The notes: generated by a model not told the origin, from the sequence alone. A stretch of DNA of 64,000 nucleotides from Thermus hydrothermalis (GCF_022760925.1 NZ_JAKTNT010000006.1:1-64000); one strand, 5' to 3'. Positions 32,032 through 41,878 are shown, counted from the stretch's first letter. A program made the numbers and translations.

Positions 32032-33038
32032 CCGGGGGCGGCACGGGGGGGCACCTCTTCCCCGCCTTGGCCTTGGCGGAGGAGCTCAGGAGGCGGGGGC
32101 ATGCCGTCTTCTACCTGGGAAGCGAGGAGGGCCTCGAGGCCCGCCTCCTCCCGCAAACCTCCATCCCCCACGCCCTCATCCCCGCGGGGAAACTGGACCG
32201 GAGCGCCCTGAGGCCCAAGGAAGGCCTGAAGCTCTTCCTTGGGCTTTGGGCCGCCCGGCAGGTCCTCAAGGCGCACCCCCCCAAGGCCGTCCTCTCCACC
32301 GGGGGGTACGCCGGCTTCCCTGGGGCCTTCCTGGCGGGGCTCAAGGGCATTCCCCTCCTCCTCCATGAGCAGAACGCCAAGCTGGGCCTGGCCATAAGGG
32401 CCCTTTCCCCCTGGGCCAAGGGCCTCGCCCTAAGCGTCCCCACGGGCCTTCCCCCTTGGCTCGCCAAGAAGGCCCGGGTCCTCGGCTACCCCGTGCGGGA
32501 GGTGCGCTACCCCCAAGGGGAAGCCAAGGCCCGCCTGGGCTTTGACCCCAAAAAGCCCCTCCTCCTCGTCCTGGGGGGGAGCCAGGGGAGCCTGGAGCTA
32601 AACGAGAAGCTTCCCCCCCTCCTAAAACCCTTGGGCCTCCCCGTGCTCCACCAGGTGGGGGAGCGGTGGGTGGAGCGCTACCGCTTCCTGGAGGCCCAGG
32701 ACTACCGCATCGCCGGCTTCGTGGATACCCCTTTGGCCATGAGCGCCGCCGACCTCCTCCTCTCCCGGGCGGGGGCGGGCACCTTGGCGGAGGCCGCCTT
32801 CCACCGCCTGCCCGCCCTCCTCTTCCCCCTTCCCCCAAGCCTGGACGGGGGGGCGCAGGCGGCCAACGCCCGGGCCTACCAGAAGGCGGGGGCGGCGGAG
32901 CTTGGGGATTACGGAAGGCTGGCCCACCAGGTGATGGGCGTCCTGGAAAGGCGGGAAGCCTACCAAGGGGGCATGGCCCGCCTCTCCCCCGAAGGGGCGG
33001 CGGGCCGCATCGCGGACTGGCTGGAGGCGTTCTTATGA
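32019..33038 (+). CDS. murG: GlcNAc transferase MurG (lipid II synthesis)
   Basis: 339 aa from the GTG at 32019, preceded by GGGGGTGG and placed exactly before TGGGTGGHLFPALALAEELR, the conserved N-terminal loop. STGGYAGFPGAF, LLHEQNAKLG, VLGGSQGSLELN and the SRAGAGTLAEA donor site are present. It adds GlcNAc to lipid I at the inner membrane face. It overlaps murC as ATGA. Confidence 0.95.
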   Translation: MVLLTGGGTGGHLFPALALAEELRRRGHAVFYLGSEEGLEARLLPQTSIPHALIPAGKLDRSALRPKEGLKLFLGLWAARQVLKAHPPKAVLSTGGYAGFPGAFLAGLKGIPLLLHEQNAKLGLAIRALSPWAKGLALSVPTGLPPWLAKKARVLGYPVREVRYPQGEAKARLGFDPKKPLLLVLGGSQGSLELNEKLPPLLKPLGLPVLHQVGERWVERYRFLEAQDYRIAGFVDTPLAMSAADLLLSRAGAGTLAEAAFHRLPALLFPLPPSLDGGAQAANARAYQKAGAAELGDYGRLAHQVMGVLERREAYQGGMARLSPEGAAGRIADWLEAFL

Positions 33039-34375
33039 AACGGGCACACGTCATGGGCATTGAAGGGGTGGGAATGAGCGCCCTAGCCCGGCTCCTCCGG
33101 GCGGAAGGGGTGGAGGTCACGGGGTGCGACCTGGCCCCGGGGAAGCGCGCCCTTGCCCTCGGGGTTCCCGTCTACCCGGGCCACGACCCCGCCCACCTGG
33201 GGGCGGAGGACACCCTCATCGTCCCCACCCCCATCCCCCTGGACCACCCGGAGGTCCTCGAGGCGAGGCGGCGGGGGATGCGCGTTCTCAGGCGGATGGA
33301 GCTCCTCGCCCACCTCCTTGCGCAAAAACCCTCTCTGGGCGTCACGGGCACCCACGGCAAGACCACCACCACGGGGATGCTGGCGAGCATCCTGCTGGAG
33401 GCTGGGCTAGACCCCTGGGTGCTCCTTGGCGGGGAGCTTTCCCTCCTTCCCGAGAACGCCCGCTTCGGCCTGGGCCCGCGGCTCGCCGAGGTGGACGAGT
33501 CGGACCCCCTCTTCCAGGAGGTGCGGGTAGGCATAGCGGTGGCCACCAACCTGGAGAAGGAGCACGTGGCCCCCGAGGGGAAGAAGGCCCCCAACTACCA
33601 CGAGAGCCTCGAGGCCCTCCTCTCGGCCATGGCGGGCTTCCTGAGAAAGGCGGAGGTGGCCGTCCTCCCCGTCCATGACCCCCTCCTGGCGGCAGCAGCC
33701 CATGGCCTCACTCCCCTCCGCTTTGGCGAAGGGGGGGACCTGTGGGCGGAAGGGGTGGCGCTTTCCCCCACGGGAAGCCGGTTCCGCCTGGTCCACCGGG
33801 GAAAGGCCCTGGGGGAAGCGGAGCTCAAGGTGCCCGGGGCCCACAACGTGAAAAACGCCCTGGCCGCCGCCTTGGCCGCCTTGGCCTTGGGCGTGCCCGA
33901 AGGGGCCATCCTCCGGGGCCTCGCCCGCTTCCCCGGAGTGGGCCGGCGGTTTGAGCGCCTGGGGGAGGTGCGGGGAGCCTTGGTGGTGGACGACTACGCC
34001 CACCACCCCACGGAGGTGCGGGCCACCCTAAACGCCGCCAAGCTTCTGGGCCGCCGGGTGCGGGTCCTCTTCCAGCCCCACCGCCTCTTCCGCACCCTGG
34101 AGCTTTGGGAGGAGTTCGCCAGGGCCCTCGAGGCGGCGGAGGAAGTGGTGGTCCTCCCCGTCTACACCGCAGGGGAAAGGGGCGAGGTCTCCCCCGAAGC
34201 CCTCTCCCAAAGGATCGCCGAACGCCTTGCCGCTTCGGGCAAGGAAGCCCGTTTCCTCCCTCCGGAGGAGGCCCTGGCCTACGCCAAGGCCACGGCAAGG
34301 CCTGAGGACCTCTGGCTTGCCCTAGGGGCGGGGGACGTTACCGAACTTGCCCGGAGGCTCGTCCGTGAAGGTTGA
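33035..34375 (+). CDS. murC: UDP-MurNAc:L-Ala ligase MurC
   Basis: 446 aa. VMGIEGVGMSALARLL matches the MurC N-terminal nucleotide fold. VTGTHGKTTTTGMLASILLE is the ATP site and VDDYAHHPTEVRATL the C-terminal signature. It adds the first amino acid of the stem peptide. The ATG overlaps the murG TGA. Confidence 0.95.
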   Translation: MKRAHVMGIEGVGMSALARLLRAEGVEVTGCDLAPGKRALALGVPVYPGHDPAHLGAEDTLIVPTPIPLDHPEVLEARRRGMRVLRRMELLAHLLAQKPSLGVTGTHGKTTTTGMLASILLEAGLDPWVLLGGELSLLPENARFGLGPRLAEVDESDPLFQEVRVGIAVATNLEKEHVAPEGKKAPNYHESLEALLSAMAGFLRKAEVAVLPVHDPLLAAAAHGLTPLRFGEGGDLWAEGVALSPTGSRFRLVHRGKALGEAELKVPGAHNVKNALAAALAALALGVPEGAILRGLARFPGVGRRFERLGEVRGALVVDDYAHHPTEVRATLNAAKLLGRRVRVLFQPHRLFRTLELWEEFARALEAAEEVVVLPVYTAGERGEVSPEALSQRIAERLAASGKEARFLPPEEALAYAKATARPEDLWLALGAGDVTELARRLVREG

Positions 34376-35162
34376 GCGGGTGCTCCTAAGGGACTACACC
34401 ACCCTGGGCGTGGGGGGGCCGGCGGAGCTTTGGACGGTGGAAACCCGGGAAGACCTCAAGCGGGCCACCGAGGCCCCCTACCGCATCCTGGGCAACGGCT
34501 CCAACCTCCTGGTGATGGACGAGGGGGTGCCGGAAAGGGTGATCCGCCTAGCCGGCGAGTTCCAGGCCTACGACCTAAGGGGATGGGTGGGGGCGGGCGC
34601 GCTCCTCCCCCTCCTCGTCCAGGAGGCAGCCCGGGCCGGGCTTTCGGGGCTAGAGGGGCTTCTCGGCATCCCCGCCCAGGTGGGAGGGGCGGTGAAGATG
34701 AACGCCGGCACCCGCTTCGGCGAGATGGCGGACGCCCTGGAGGTGGTGGAGATCTTCCACGACGGGGCCTTCCACCTCTACCGGCCGGAGGAGCTCGGCT
34801 TCGGCTACCGGCAAAGCCGCCTGCCCCCTGGGGGCATCGTGACCCGGGTGCGCCTCAGGCTCAAGGAGCGGCCCGTGGAGGAAATCCTCAAGCGCATGGC
34901 CGAGGTGGACGCCGCCCGCAAAGGGCAGCCCAAGCGGAGGAGCGCGGGGTGCGCCTTCAAGAACCCTCCAGGCCAGTCGGCGGGGCGGCTCATTGACCAA
35001 AGGGGCCTTAAGGGCCTACGGGTGGGGGACGCCATGGTATCCCTGGAACACGGCAACTTCATCGTCAACCTGGGACAGGCCACGGCCAAGGACGTGCTGG
35101 CGCTTGTGCAACGCATCCAGGAAGAGCTTCCCCTGGAGCTGGAGTGGGAGGTGTGGCCTTGA
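34365..35162 (+). CDS. murB: UDP-N-acetylenolpyruvoylglucosamine reductase MurB
   Basis: 265 aa from the GTG at 34365 (11-bp overlap with murC). An FAD enzyme reducing UDP-GlcNAc-enolpyruvate. NGSNLLVMDEG, GIPAQVGGAVKMNAG, GYRQSRLP and SAGCAFKNPPGQSAGRLIDQ are MurB motifs (type II size). A short AAGGCT-A-AGCCTT palindrome follows in the 33-bp gap to ftsQ. Confidence 0.95.
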   Translation: MKVERVLLRDYTTLGVGGPAELWTVETREDLKRATEAPYRILGNGSNLLVMDEGVPERVIRLAGEFQAYDLRGWVGAGALLPLLVQEAARAGLSGLEGLLGIPAQVGGAVKMNAGTRFGEMADALEVVEIFHDGAFHLYRPEELGFGYRQSRLPPGGIVTRVRLRLKERPVEEILKRMAEVDAARKGQPKRRSAGCAFKNPPGQSAGRLIDQRGLKGLRVGDAMVSLEHGNFIVNLGQATAKDVLALVQRIQEELPLELEWEVWP

Positions 35163-35195
35163 AGGCTAAGCCTTGCGTAAGGCCAAGGGGGTAAG

Positions 35196-35780
35196 ATGAA
35201 GCTAGTGCGCGCCCTCTTCCTCCTCCTTCTCCTCGGCACCCTCCACGTGGGAAGCCTGGTCCTATTCCCGGTGGAGGAGGTGGAGGTGGTGGGCTTACGC
35301 CACCTCGAGGAAAAAGCCGTTTTGGCCAAGGCCCGCCTCCACCCGGGAGACCCCTGGCTTTGGGTCCTCCCCTCCCGCCTCTCCCCTCTCCTCCAGGACC
35401 CCTGGGTGGCGGAGGCCCGCCTGGAGAAGCCCAAACCCGGGGTGGTGCGCCTTTTCCTGCGGGAGCGGGAACCCTTCCTCCCCCTGGCAGGGGGCGCCGC
35501 CTTAGCCACGGACGGCACCCTCCTCCCGGGCGGGGCCCCGTACGCCCCGGGGCCTCGGGTGGAGGGAAAGGGTCCCTTGCCCACCCAAAGCCTCTTGGCC
35601 CTGGCCCGGGCTTACCCGAAGGCCAAGCGCATCCGCTATACCCCGGCAGGCTTTTACGTGGAGCTTCCTGGCACCACCCTCTTTGCCGCAAGCGCTGAAC
35701 TTCTGCTAGAGTATGCGCAAGCGACCTGGCCCCAGGGCCACGTGTACCTGTATTCTTGGGGGGTGAGTTTACGCCCATGA
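35196..35780 (+). CDS. ftsQ: Cell division protein FtsQ/DivIB
   Basis: 194 aa. A membrane helix (LVRALFLLLLLGTLHVGSLV) is followed by a POTRA domain beginning VEEVEVVGLRHLEEKAVLAK and a beta domain (REPFLPLAGGAALATDGTLL). It links early and late divisome proteins. It has a GGGGGTAAG ribosome site and the only sizeable upstream gap within the cluster. Its stop overlaps the ftsA ATG. Confidence 0.9.
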   Translation: MKLVRALFLLLLLGTLHVGSLVLFPVEEVEVVGLRHLEEKAVLAKARLHPGDPWLWVLPSRLSPLLQDPWVAEARLEKPKPGVVRLFLREREPFLPLAGGAALATDGTLLPGGAPYAPGPRVEGKGPLPTQSLLALARAYPKAKRIRYTPAGFYVELPGTTLFAASAELLLEYAQATWPQGHVYLYSWGVSLRP

Positions 35781-37018
35781 TTATCGCAGGATTGGACGTC
35801 GGCACCAGCAAGGTTACCACCGTCATCGGGGAGCTCGCCCCCGATGGCGTCCTGGACATTATCGGCGAGGGCACCGCCCCTTCCCAGGGCATGCGGCGGG
35901 GCGTGGTGGTGAACCTGGAGCGCACCACGGAGGCCATCCGCCAAAGCGTCCACCAGGCGGAGCGGGTGGCCGGGGTACGGGTGGAACGGGTGGTCCTCTC
36001 CGTGGGAGGGCCCCACCTAAGGAGCGTCACCAGCCACGGCCTGGCCGCCATCCGCCGCGGGCAGAGCATCACGGAGGCGGACGTGGAGCGGGCCGTGGAG
36101 CAGGCCAAGGCCTACCCCTTTGACGCCGAGCAGGAACTCCTCCACGCCCTGCCCCTGGAGTTCAAGGTGGACGGGCAGGAGGGGATCCGGGACCCCGTGG
36201 GCATGGCGGGGGTGCGCCTCGAGGTGGACGTCCACCTGATCGCCGCCGGGCGGGGGCCTTTGGCCAACCTCCGCCGGGCGGTGGAGGCGGCGGGGCTAGA
36301 GGTGGAAGCCCTGGTGGCCCAGCCCCTGGCGAGCGGCCTGGGCGTCCTAGGCCCCGACGAGGAGCACATGACCGTCCTCCTCTTGGACGTGGGCGGGGGG
36401 ACCACGGACGTGGCCGTCTTCCGGGAAGGTAGGCTCGCCCACTCCGCCGTCTTGCCCCTCGGGGGGGACCACGTGAGCCAGGACATCGCCCAGCTCCTCA
36501 AGATCCCCTTTGAGGAGGCGGAGAGGGTCAAGCGCAAGTACGGGGCGGCGCTTCCGGAGCTCGCCGACCCCGAGCTCGTCTTGGAGATTAACCAGGAAGG
36601 GGGCTCCTTGGGCGAGGTGCCGGCGCCGGAGCTTGCCCGCATCATCCGGCCCAGGCTCCGGGAAATCCTCCACCTGGCCCGCCAGTCCGTGGACGAAGCC
36701 ATAGGGCCTTTGGAGATCAAGGTGAACCGCGTGGTCCTCACGGGGGGCACCGCCCTTCTCCGGGGGTTTGACCTTTTGGCCCGGCAACAGTACAGCCTCC
36801 CCGTGCGCCTGGGCAAACCCCAGGGCGTCTCCGGCCTCACCGACGTGGTGGCCACCCCCGCCCACGCCACCGCCGTGGGCCTGGTCCGCCACGGAGCCAC
36901 CTTGCCCGTGCGCATGGCGGAGCCCAAACGCCCGCAGAAAAAGGAAAAACGGCAAGAAACCGGCAAATCCGAGGGCCTCTGGGCCCGCATCAAGGAAATT
37001 CTCAACAATCTATTTTGA
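35777..37018 (+). CDS. ftsA: Cell division actin-like protein FtsA
   Basis: 413 aa from the ATG at 35777 (ATGA overlap). Phosphate loops [18 protein letters not shown] and [15 protein letters not shown] and the adenosine motif [10 protein letters not shown] are present. A basic Lys-rich linker leads to the amphipathic membrane-targeting helix [13 protein letters not shown] at the C-terminus. It anchors FtsZ filaments to the membrane. Confidence 0.96.
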   Translation: MIIAGLDVGTSKVTTVIGELAPDGVLDIIGEGTAPSQGMRRGVVVNLERTTEAIRQSVHQAERVAGVRVERVVLSVGGPHLRSVTSHGLAAIRRGQSITEADVERAVEQAKAYPFDAEQELLHALPLEFKVDGQEGIRDPVGMAGVRLEVDVHLIAAGRGPLANLRRAVEAAGLEVEALVAQPLASGLGVLGPDEEHMTVLLLDVGGGTTDVAVFREGRLAHSAVLPLGGDHVSQDIAQLLKIPFEEAERVKRKYGAALPELADPELVLEINQEGGSLGEVPAPELARIIRPRLREILHLARQSVDEAIGPLEIKVNRVVLTGGTALLRGFDLLARQQYSLPVRLGKPQGVSGLTDVVATPAHATAVGLVRHGATLPVRMAEPKRPQKKEKRQETGKSEGLWARIKEILNNLF

Positions 37019-37044
37019 ATCGCAATTTGGGAGAGGAGGCAGAG

Positions 37045-38100
37045 ATGGAGGGAGCGGTCATCAAGGTCATCGGGCTCGGGGGGGCGGGGAACAACGCCGT
37101 GAACCGCATGATTGAGGCAGGGCTTCAGGGGGTGGAGTTCATCGCCGCCAACACCGACGCCCAGGTCCTGGCCAAGAGCCTGGCGGACGTGCGCATCCAG
37201 CTTGGGGAGAAGCTCACCCGGGGCCTGGGGGCGGGGGCCAACCCCGAGATTGGGGAAAAGGCGGCCCAGGAGGCGGAGGACCTCATCGCCGAGGCTTTGG
37301 AAGGGGCGGACCTGGTCTTCATCACCGCCGGGATGGGGGGCGGCACCGGCACGGGAAGCGCCCCCGTGGTGGCCGAGATCGCCAAGCGCCTAGGCGCCCT
37401 CACCGTGGGCGTGGTCACCCGCCCCTTTAGCTTTGAGGGCCCCAAGCGGCAAAAGGCGGCGGAAGAGGGCATCCGGCGCCTCAAGGAACGGGTGGACGCC
37501 ATGGTGGTGGTGCAAAACGACCGCCTCCTCTCCGCCGTGGACAAGAAGATGACCCTGAAGGACGCCTTCCTCATCGCCGACCGGGTCCTCTACCACGGCG
37601 TCAAGGGCATCACCGACGTCATCAACCTGCCCGGCCTCATCAACGTGGACTTCGCCGACGTCAAGGCGCTCCTGGAAGGGGCCGGCCAGGTCCTCATGGG
37701 CATCGGCGCCGGCCGCGGGGAAAACCGGGTGGAGGAGGCGGCCAAAACCGCCACCCACAGCCCCCTGCTGGAACGCTCCATTGAAGGGGCGAGGAGGCTC
37801 CTCCTCAACGTGGTGGGCTCGGAGGAGCTTTCCCTCATGGAGGCGGCGGAGGTGGTGGAGAGGATCCGCGAGGCCACGGGCAACGAGGACGTGGACATCC
37901 TCTACGGCGTCACCTACGACGACCGTGCCCAGGACGAGCTTAGGGTCATCCTCATCGCCGCGGGCTTCGGGGAAAGCACCGTGGTGCCCAAGCCCATCCG
38001 CCCCGTGGACTTCCCCACCCACGCCGACCCCTACAACTTTGACATCCCCGCCTTCATCCGCTACGGGGACGGGGACTATCCGCCCAAGCGGGGCAACTGA
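37045..38100 (+). CDS. ftsZ: Cell division GTPase FtsZ
   Basis: 351 aa from the ATG at 37045, chosen for its GAGAGGAGG ribosome site. Tubulin signature [13 protein letters not shown] (about 96-108), [15 protein letters not shown] at the N-terminus, and the T7 loop NVDFADVK. The C-terminal peptide [12 protein letters not shown] that binds FtsA follows a short linker. Last division gene of the cluster; ruvC follows after one base. Confidence 0.97.
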   Translation: MEGAVIKVIGLGGAGNNAVNRMIEAGLQGVEFIAANTDAQVLAKSLADVRIQLGEKLTRGLGAGANPEIGEKAAQEAEDLIAEALEGADLVFITAGMGGGTGTGSAPVVAEIAKRLGALTVGVVTRPFSFEGPKRQKAAEEGIRRLKERVDAMVVVQNDRLLSAVDKKMTLKDAFLIADRVLYHGVKGITDVINLPGLINVDFADVKALLEGAGQVLMGIGAGRGENRVEEAAKTATHSPLLERSIEGARRLLLNVVGSEELSLMEAAEVVERIREATGNEDVDILYGVTYDDRAQDELRVILIAAGFGESTVVPKPIRPVDFPTHADPYNFDIPAFIRYGDGDYPPKRGN

Positions 38101-38101
38101 C

Positions 38102-38602
38102 GTGGTGGTGGCGGGCATTGACCCGGGGATCACCCACCTGGGCCTTGGCGTGGTGGCCGTGGAGGAAAGGGGAGCCCTCAAGGCCCATCTCCTCCACGGG
38201 GAGGTGGTGAAGACCTCCCACAAGGAAAAGGCGGAGGCGCGGGTGGGCCGGATCCACGCCCGGGTCAAAGAAGCCCTTCTCCGCTTCCAGCCCGAGGCCT
38301 TGGCGGTGGAGGAGCAGTTTTTCTACCGGCAAAACGAGCTCGCCTACAAGGTGGGCTGGGCCTTGGGGGCGGTGTTGGTGGCGGCCTTTGAGGCCGGGGT
38401 GCCCGTCTACGCCTACGGGCCCATGCAGGTGAAGCAGGCCCTGGCCGGGCACGGCCACGCCGCCAAGGAGGAGGTGGCCTTGATGGTGCGGGGGATTTTG
38501 GGCCTCAAGGAACCCCCAAGCCCAAGCCACCTGGCGGACGCCTTAGCCATCGCCCTCACCCACGCTTTCTACGCCCGGCTCAAGGCCGCCAAGCCCCTTT
38601 AG
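38102..38602 (+). CDS. ruvC: Holliday junction endonuclease RuvC
   Basis: 166 aa from the GTG at 38102. Catalytic residues at the T. thermophilus positions: D7 (GIDPGITHLG), E70 (LAVEEQFFY), H143 and D146 (SHLADALAIA). It resolves Holliday junctions with RuvAB. Transcription with the dcw cluster is likely since only one base separates it from ftsZ. It ends in a 4-bp overlap with the convergent regulator gene. Confidence 0.96.
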   Translation: MVVAGIDPGITHLGLGVVAVEERGALKAHLLHGEVVKTSHKEKAEARVGRIHARVKEALLRFQPEALAVEEQFFYRQNELAYKVGWALGAVLVAAFEAGVPVYAYGPMQVKQALAGHGHAAKEEVALMVRGILGLKEPPSPSHLADALAIALTHAFYARLKAAKPL

Positions 38603-39228
38603 CCCGAAAGCCAGCCCCGGCGCACGGCGTAGCGCAAGAGGTCGCTCCGGGTTTTGAGGCCGAGCTTTTCCATGCCCCGCTCCCGGTAGGTGGCCACGGT
38701 CTTCTCCGAGATGGCCAAGCGCTCGGCCACCTCCTTGTGGGAAAGGCCTTGGGCGAGAAGGCGCAAGACCTCCTCCTCTCTGGGGGAGAGGCCCTCTTCC
38801 TTCACCTCTCCCTGGACCATCTCCATGGCAAGGCGCATGGCGAGGCTCGGATTTAGGTACCGCTCCCCCCGGGCCACGGCCAAGACGGCGTCCAAAAGCT
38901 CGTGGTCCACCGCCGCCTTGCTCACGTACCCCTCGCCCCCCGCCTGCAAAAAGCCCCGCACGTACTCGGGGTCCTCGTGCATGGAAAGGGCGAGGAGGCG
39001 CAGGCGGGGAAAACGGGCCTTAAGGGTTCGGCAGAGGTCAATGCCGGTGCAGTCGGGTAGGGAAACGTCCAGGATGGCGAGGTCGGCCTCGAGGCCCTCC
39101 AAAAGGGCCAAAGCCTCCCGGCCACTTCCCGCCTCCCCCACCACCCGGATGGGCCCCCGGGCTTCCAGAAGATGGCGGATGCCCGAGCGCACCAGGATGT
39201 GGTCCTCCACCAAAACCACCCGGATCAC
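38599..39228 (-). CDS. NarL/FixJ-type response regulator
   Basis: 209 aa. A receiver domain with D54 (LAILDVSLPDCTG) and a C-terminal LuxR-type HTH (LSPREEEVLRLLAQGLSHKE, then VATYRERGMEKLGLKTRSDL). It overlaps the kinase gene by 4 bp and forms a sensor-kinase-regulator operon. The likely target is the divergent oxidoreductase operon at 41.9-47.5 kb (inference from location). Confidence 0.92.
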   Translation of the reverse strand: MIRVVLVEDHILVRSGIRHLLEARGPIRVVGEAGSGREALALLEGLEADLAILDVSLPDCTGIDLCRTLKARFPRLRLLALSMHEDPEYVRGFLQAGGEGYVSKAAVDHELLDAVLAVARGERYLNPSLAMRLAMEMVQGEVKEEGLSPREEEVLRLLAQGLSHKEVAERLAISEKTVATYRERGMEKLGLKTRSDLLRYAVRRGWLSG

Positions 39229-40913
39229 GCCACCACCTCTAAAGGAAGCCTAACCTGGACCCGGGTGCCCTCGCCAGGGGCGCTTTCCAAGAAAAACCTT
39301 CCCCCCAAAAGCTCCACCCGCTCCCGCATCCCCAAAAGGCCCTGGTGCCCGGGGCCCACCGCCTTGGGGTCAAAGCCCCGGCCCTCGTCCTCCACGAAAA
39401 CCCGCACCTCCCCTTCCGCCTCCAAGACCCCCACCGCCGCCCGGGGGCTTCCCGAGTGCCGGGCCACGTTGGTGAGGGCCTCCTGCACCACCCGGTAGAC
39501 CACGGTTTCCAGCTCCTTGGACAAGGGCCGGCGGAGGTGGAAGGAAAGGTCCACCTCAATCCCCGTGCGGTCGGCGAACTCCCGCACATACCGCACCAAG
39601 GCGGCTTCCAAACCCAGGTGGTCCAGCACGGAAGGCCTAAGGTCCAGGGCCAGGCGCCGCACCTCGGCCAGGGTATAGCGGGCCAGCTCCTTGAGCGCCT
39701 GGGCCGCGTCCCCCGGAAGGCCTTCCAGGCCCAGGATCAGACCGGTGAGGGCCTGGCCCACCTCATCGTGGAGTTCCCGGGCGATGCGCGCCCTTTCTTC
39801 CTCCTGGGCCCGAAGCCAGGCCTTCAAAAGTTCTGCCCGCTGCCTCTCCTTTTCCTCCAGGAGGCTGTAAAGCCGGGCGTTCTCCAAGGCGGTGGCCAAG
39901 GGGCCGGAAAGGGCTTTCAGGAAGCCCACAAGCCACGCCTCCTCCACCTTGGGTTTTCCGTAGAGGACCAGGGCCCCTCGAGGGGGCACCGGCACCCCCA
40001 CCCCCCCTTGGGCCACCACCACCCGCCCCTCCCGCAAGGCTTCCTCCGCCAACCCCTTCACACCCCCCAAGGGGCAAGCGGCTTGGCAGGCGCGGCAGTG
40101 GACGACCCGCCCCTCCACCCACAGGTCGCCGCAGGTAAAGCCGAGTTCCCGCACCAACAGGGAAAGCACCCGCTCCGCCAGCTCTTCCAGCCTCAGGGCC
40201 TGGCTTTCCGCCAGGAGGCGGTTTAGGAGGGTGAGTTCCCGCTCCCGCCTTTCCACCTCCTCCCCCATGCGGTTGAGGGCCCGACCCAAGGCACCGAGCT
40301 CGTTCCTGGGCTCCGGAAACGCCACCTTCCCCCCTTTCCCCAGGAGGGCAACCCGCTCCGCCATCCCCTTGAGGGGTTCCAGGACCCGCTCCAGGAGAAG
40401 GTAGCCGAGCCCCACCCCAAGCCCCACGGCCCAAAGCAAGCCAAAAGCCCCGGTGCGCAGGACCTGGGCCAGTTCCTCCCTTAAGGGGTCCTGGGCCAGG
40501 GCCAAGCGCACCACCCCCGCCGCCCCCCCATACACCGGGGCCTCCCCCTGGTACACCAGCCTTCCCCCTAACCGCAGGGTCCTCTCGCCCCCCAAAGCCA
40601 GAAGGGCTTCCGGCACCCCCTCGGCGAAGGTATGGGCCAGGACCTCCCCCTTCGGGGAGAGGACGTAGGCGTAGGCGAACCCCGGATAGCGTTCCTTGGC
40701 GGCCCCCAGCTTCTCCCACACCGCCAAGCGGTCCTGGAGCAGGAGGTCATCGGTGAGCAGGGTGGCGAGGTCCCAGGCGGCCGAGCGGGTTTGCTGCCAC
40801 AAGGCCCGTTCCCCCTCGGCGTAGAGAAAGGCACCCCCGCCCAAAAGCAAGGCCCCGCCCGTGGCGGTCGCCGCCAGGAGGACGGTGAGAAGAAGCTGGG
40901 TCCCAAGCCTCAC
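39225..40913 (-). CDS. NarX-like sensor histidine kinase with Cys cluster
   Basis: 562 aa from a GTG overlapping the upstream stop. TM1 (about 5-31), an extracytoplasmic domain (32-150), TM2 (about 155-174) and a HAMP-like linker (175-230) are followed by a GAF-like region and a HisKA_3 domain with H382 in ARIARELHDEVGQAL. A HATPase domain ends the protein. The GAF-like region holds C261, C273, C276 and C280, which could bind an Fe-S cluster or react with sulfur or oxidants. With the PhnD-like lipoprotein encoded upstream it probably forms a three-component system. Confidence 0.88.
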   Translation of the reverse strand: MRLGTQLLLTVLLAATATGGALLLGGGAFLYAEGERALWQQTRSAAWDLATLLTDDLLLQDRLAVWEKLGAAKERYPGFAYAYVLSPKGEVLAHTFAEGVPEALLALGGERTLRLGGRLVYQGEAPVYGGAAGVVRLALAQDPLREELAQVLRTGAFGLLWAVGLGVGLGYLLLERVLEPLKGMAERVALLGKGGKVAFPEPRNELGALGRALNRMGEEVERRERELTLLNRLLAESQALRLEELAERVLSLLVRELGFTCGDLWVEGRVVHCRACQAACPLGGVKGLAEEALREGRVVVAQGGVGVPVPPRGALVLYGKPKVEEAWLVGFLKALSGPLATALENARLYSLLEEKERQRAELLKAWLRAQEEERARIARELHDEVGQALTGLILGLEGLPGDAAQALKELARYTLAEVRRLALDLRPSVLDHLGLEAALVRYVREFADRTGIEVDLSFHLRRPLSKELETVVYRVVQEALTNVARHSGSPRAAVGVLEAEGEVRVFVEDEGRGFDPKAVGPGHQGLLGMRERVELLGGRFFLESAPGEGTRVQVRLPLEVVA

Positions 40914-41737
40914 GGCAACACCTCCCGCGCCCTCCGGTAGACGACCCGGTAAGGAGCGTCTTCCGACCGGCGGAACCCCTTTAGGCCCAAGGCCCTTAGG
41001 GCCTTTGCGTTTTCCGGTTTTTTCACCAGGGCAAGGAGTGCCTGCATGAGCCTTTCCTTTTCGGGAAGACTTTTGCGTGCCACCACGGGCGGAGGGGGGT
41101 CGGCGGGACCCCTAGCCAGGACCCTAAGCCCCTTCACGCCCAACGTGGCGTAGACCACCCCATCCACCGCCGCCCCTTCCGCCAACCCCTCCCGCACAGC
41201 CCCAAGGGCCCGGTCGTGGCTGTAGGTGAAGAAGGCTTGGGCAAAGAAGCCCTCCCCTAAATCCCTGGCCAAAAGGCGAGGCCAGGCATGGCCGGTGTTG
41301 GATAGGGAGTCCGTGAAGGCAAAGGGGCGCCCCTTTAGCTCAGCCAGGCTTTGGTAAGGAGCGTCCTCCCGCACCACGATGAGGCTCTGGTAAGGCACCG
41401 CCGTATCCGATGCCAAAAGCACCTCTAAAAACCCCTCCTCCACCCCAAGCCCCGCCGCCAGGGTGCAAAGGAAGCCCAGGTCCGCCTCTCCCTGGCGCAA
41501 GGTCTCCAAGACCTCCCAGTAGGTGCGGCGCCCAAACACCTCCACCCGCTCGCCCAAAAGGGCCTCGAGGCCCTGCAAGAACTCCCGGTATGGCCCCGCC
41601 TCCACGGGGGAACGCATCCCCGCCACCACGATGCGCACCCCACCCCTTTCCGCCTCCTTGGCGTAGGGAGGCCCGAGGGCCACCTCGGGTGGCCTGGCGC
41701 AGGCGGCAAGGAGAAGGAGGGCCAGGAGCTTTCGCAT
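40910..41737 (-). CDS. PhnD-like periplasmic binding lipoprotein, probable sensor component
   Basis: 275 aa. Lipobox LLLLAAC at the N-terminus predicts a lipid-anchored protein facing the periplasm. Family features: VRIVVAGMRSPVEAGPYREF, RQGEADLGFLCTLAAG, QSLIVVREDAPYQSLAELKG and FAFTDSLSNTGHAWPRLL, as in phosphonate/phosphite-type solute binding proteins. No ABC permease or ATPase is adjacent; the next gene is a kinase. TtrS of tetrathionate sensing has a fused domain of this fold, so this protein may present a sulfur oxyanion or similar ligand to the kinase. Confidence 0.8.
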   Translation of the reverse strand: MRKLLALLLLAACARPPEVALGPPYAKEAERGGVRIVVAGMRSPVEAGPYREFLQGLEALLGERVEVFGRRTYWEVLETLRQGEADLGFLCTLAAGLGVEEGFLEVLLASDTAVPYQSLIVVREDAPYQSLAELKGRPFAFTDSLSNTGHAWPRLLARDLGEGFFAQAFFTYSHDRALGAVREGLAEGAAVDGVVYATLGVKGLRVLARGPADPPPPVVARKSLPEKERLMQALLALVKKPENAKALRALGLKGFRRSEDAPYRVVYRRAREVLP

Positions 41738-41782
41738 CTACCCCAGGATAGGTAAGGCCAAGGGGTATAGATGTCCCAGGCC

Positions 41783-41804
41783 CTGTCGGGAGGTTTTCCG
41801 ACAG
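41783..41804. promoter_or_regulatory. Inverted repeat between the sensor and reductase operons
   Basis: CTGTCGG and CCGACAG separated by 8 bp, between the divergent start codons at 41737 and 41879. Two CCCTACCG copies follow near 41820-41840. It is a plausible binding site for the NarL-type regulator; the fit to known NarL sites cannot be judged. Confidence 0.5.
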
Positions 41805-41878
41805 CCCCGTCCGCCACCCTACCGCTACCCGTCGCCCTACCGGGGTCCTAGTTTGGGAGGCGAAAGGAGGTGGGGCAG

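Noticed and set aside
40910-41737. PhnD-like gene as part of a phosphonate ABC importer
   Set aside because: No ATPase or permease is adjacent, and the gene overlaps a histidine kinase.
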